A stretch of DNA of 13,349 nucleotides from Candidatus Coatesiibacteriota bacterium (GTDB lineage: Bacteria; RBG-13-66-14), in NCBI GenBank assembly GCA_014728185.1, contig WJMB01000173.1:1-13349 (forward strand), given 5' to 3'. Each line of letters begins with the position of its first letter. Positions within the stretch are counted from its first letter, which is position 1. The notes under the pieces were generated by a model. That model saw nothing but the letters and a program-made list of their open reading frames with translations, had not been told where the DNA came from and did not search any database. This document shows, piece after piece, positions 12,876 to 13,349 of this stretch. Both the position numbers and the translations under genes were made by a program.

Positions 12876-13349
12876 ATGCGGCGACTGCGATGGATCGTGT
12901 TGATCCCATTGGTTCTGAGCGGCGCCTCGGCCGCCGTAGAGGCCCAGGCCTTCTACGTCCAGAAGGCGCGCAACCTGATCTTCGCCGATCTGAGCCTGGG
13001 CACGCCCCAGCAGTACGAGGAGCTGGTCGGTCGGGTCCGCTCTGAAGAGTACACCCAGGCCGCCCTGCTGCTCGAGGACATCCTGGACGCCGCCCACATC
13101 GTCCCGCAGCGCGGGCGGATCGCTTTGGGCTACCTCTGGGCCGCCGCCGGTGACTACCAACTGGCCCTGGACGTCTTCGAGGAGGTCGGCGAAGCGCCCC
13201 ACCATTTTCAGGTCACCCTGGCTCGGGCTCTCTGCCTGCACGATCTGGGCCGTTTGGCCGAATCGGCCGCCCTCTTCGGCGAGGTCGGCCGCACAAGCAT
13301 CGACCCCGGTGAGCGGCGCATCGCCGCCTGGAACTGCCTGGTCGATTAC
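12876..13349 (+). CDS. Exported TPR-like protein, cut by the right window edge
   Basis: The frame is open from the ATG at 12876 to the last base and gives 158 residues without a stop. The N-terminus, MRRLRWIVLIPLVLSGASA followed by AVEA, is a typical Sec signal peptide with probable cleavage after ASA. The rest is helical and repeat-like, with TPR-type pairs such as GRIALGYLWAAAGDYQLALD and ALCLHDLGRLAESAALFGEV. The protein is therefore probably periplasmic or outer-membrane associated and binds other proteins. GGTGA five bases before the ATG serves as a ribosome binding site. It begins 22 bases after the rimM stop and is probably cotranscribed with rimM. I cannot name its function. Confidence 0.82.
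   Translation, partial: MRRLRWIVLIPLVLSGASAAVEAQAFYVQKARNLIFADLSLGTPQQYEELVGRVRSEEYTQAALLLEDILDAAHIVPQRGRIALGYLWAAAGDYQLALDVFEEVGEAPHHFQVTLARALCLHDLGRLAESAALFGEVGRTSIDPGERRIAAWNCLVDY

Overview
The window reads as chromosomal DNA from a high-GC, diderm (Gram-negative type) bacterium. Coding sequence is strongly GC-rich. There is a lipoprotein signal peptide on a periplasmic-type binding protein, an O-antigen-type flippase, and Sec-type signals on two further proteins. I cannot name the genus. The fused PyrK-PyrD and the DUF3857/transglutaminase/TPR protein would suit a deep-branching or uncultivated phylum, but that is only an impression.

Layout from left to right. Positions 1-47 (minus) hold the first codons of a gene that runs off the left edge. 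Positions 48-936 are a non-coding stretch with clearly lower GC (about 43-50% in the lines I counted). It contains a 26-bp direct repeat and an excess of the hexamer TATCAG/CTGATA. Positions 937-11329 hold six minus-strand genes. In transcription order these are: a 1336-residue exported DUF3857/transglutaminase protein with TPRs, a substrate-binding lipoprotein, a PyrK-PyrD fusion, nrdR, a Wzx-like flippase, and, after a 264-bp gap, a WecB-type UDP-GlcNAc 2-epimerase. The first five are tightly packed (4-bp overlap, 11- or 41-bp overlap, 1-nt gap, 15-nt gap) and look like one operon from a sigma-70-type promoter at 11428-11457. The 264-bp gap before the epimerase carries the most striking signal: two identical, exact sigma-54 -24/-12 promoter sequences facing each other as a 19-bp perfect inverted repeat, nested in a longer palindrome.

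On the right, 11330-11839 is a divergent regulatory region with a good promoter in each direction. It is followed on the plus strand by rpsP (S16, TTG start), a strong intrinsic terminator, rimM, and the start of an exported TPR-like protein that leaves the window. The usual rpsP-rimM-trmD order is broken: a terminator separates rpsP from rimM, and the exported protein sits where trmD is commonly found.

Functionally, the window mixes cell-surface polysaccharide genes (flippase and epimerase), nucleotide metabolism and its regulation (dihydroorotate dehydrogenase, NrdR), translation (S16, RimM) and periplasmic proteins of unknown role. The sigma-54 signals suggest that the epimerase can be switched independently of the upstream operon.
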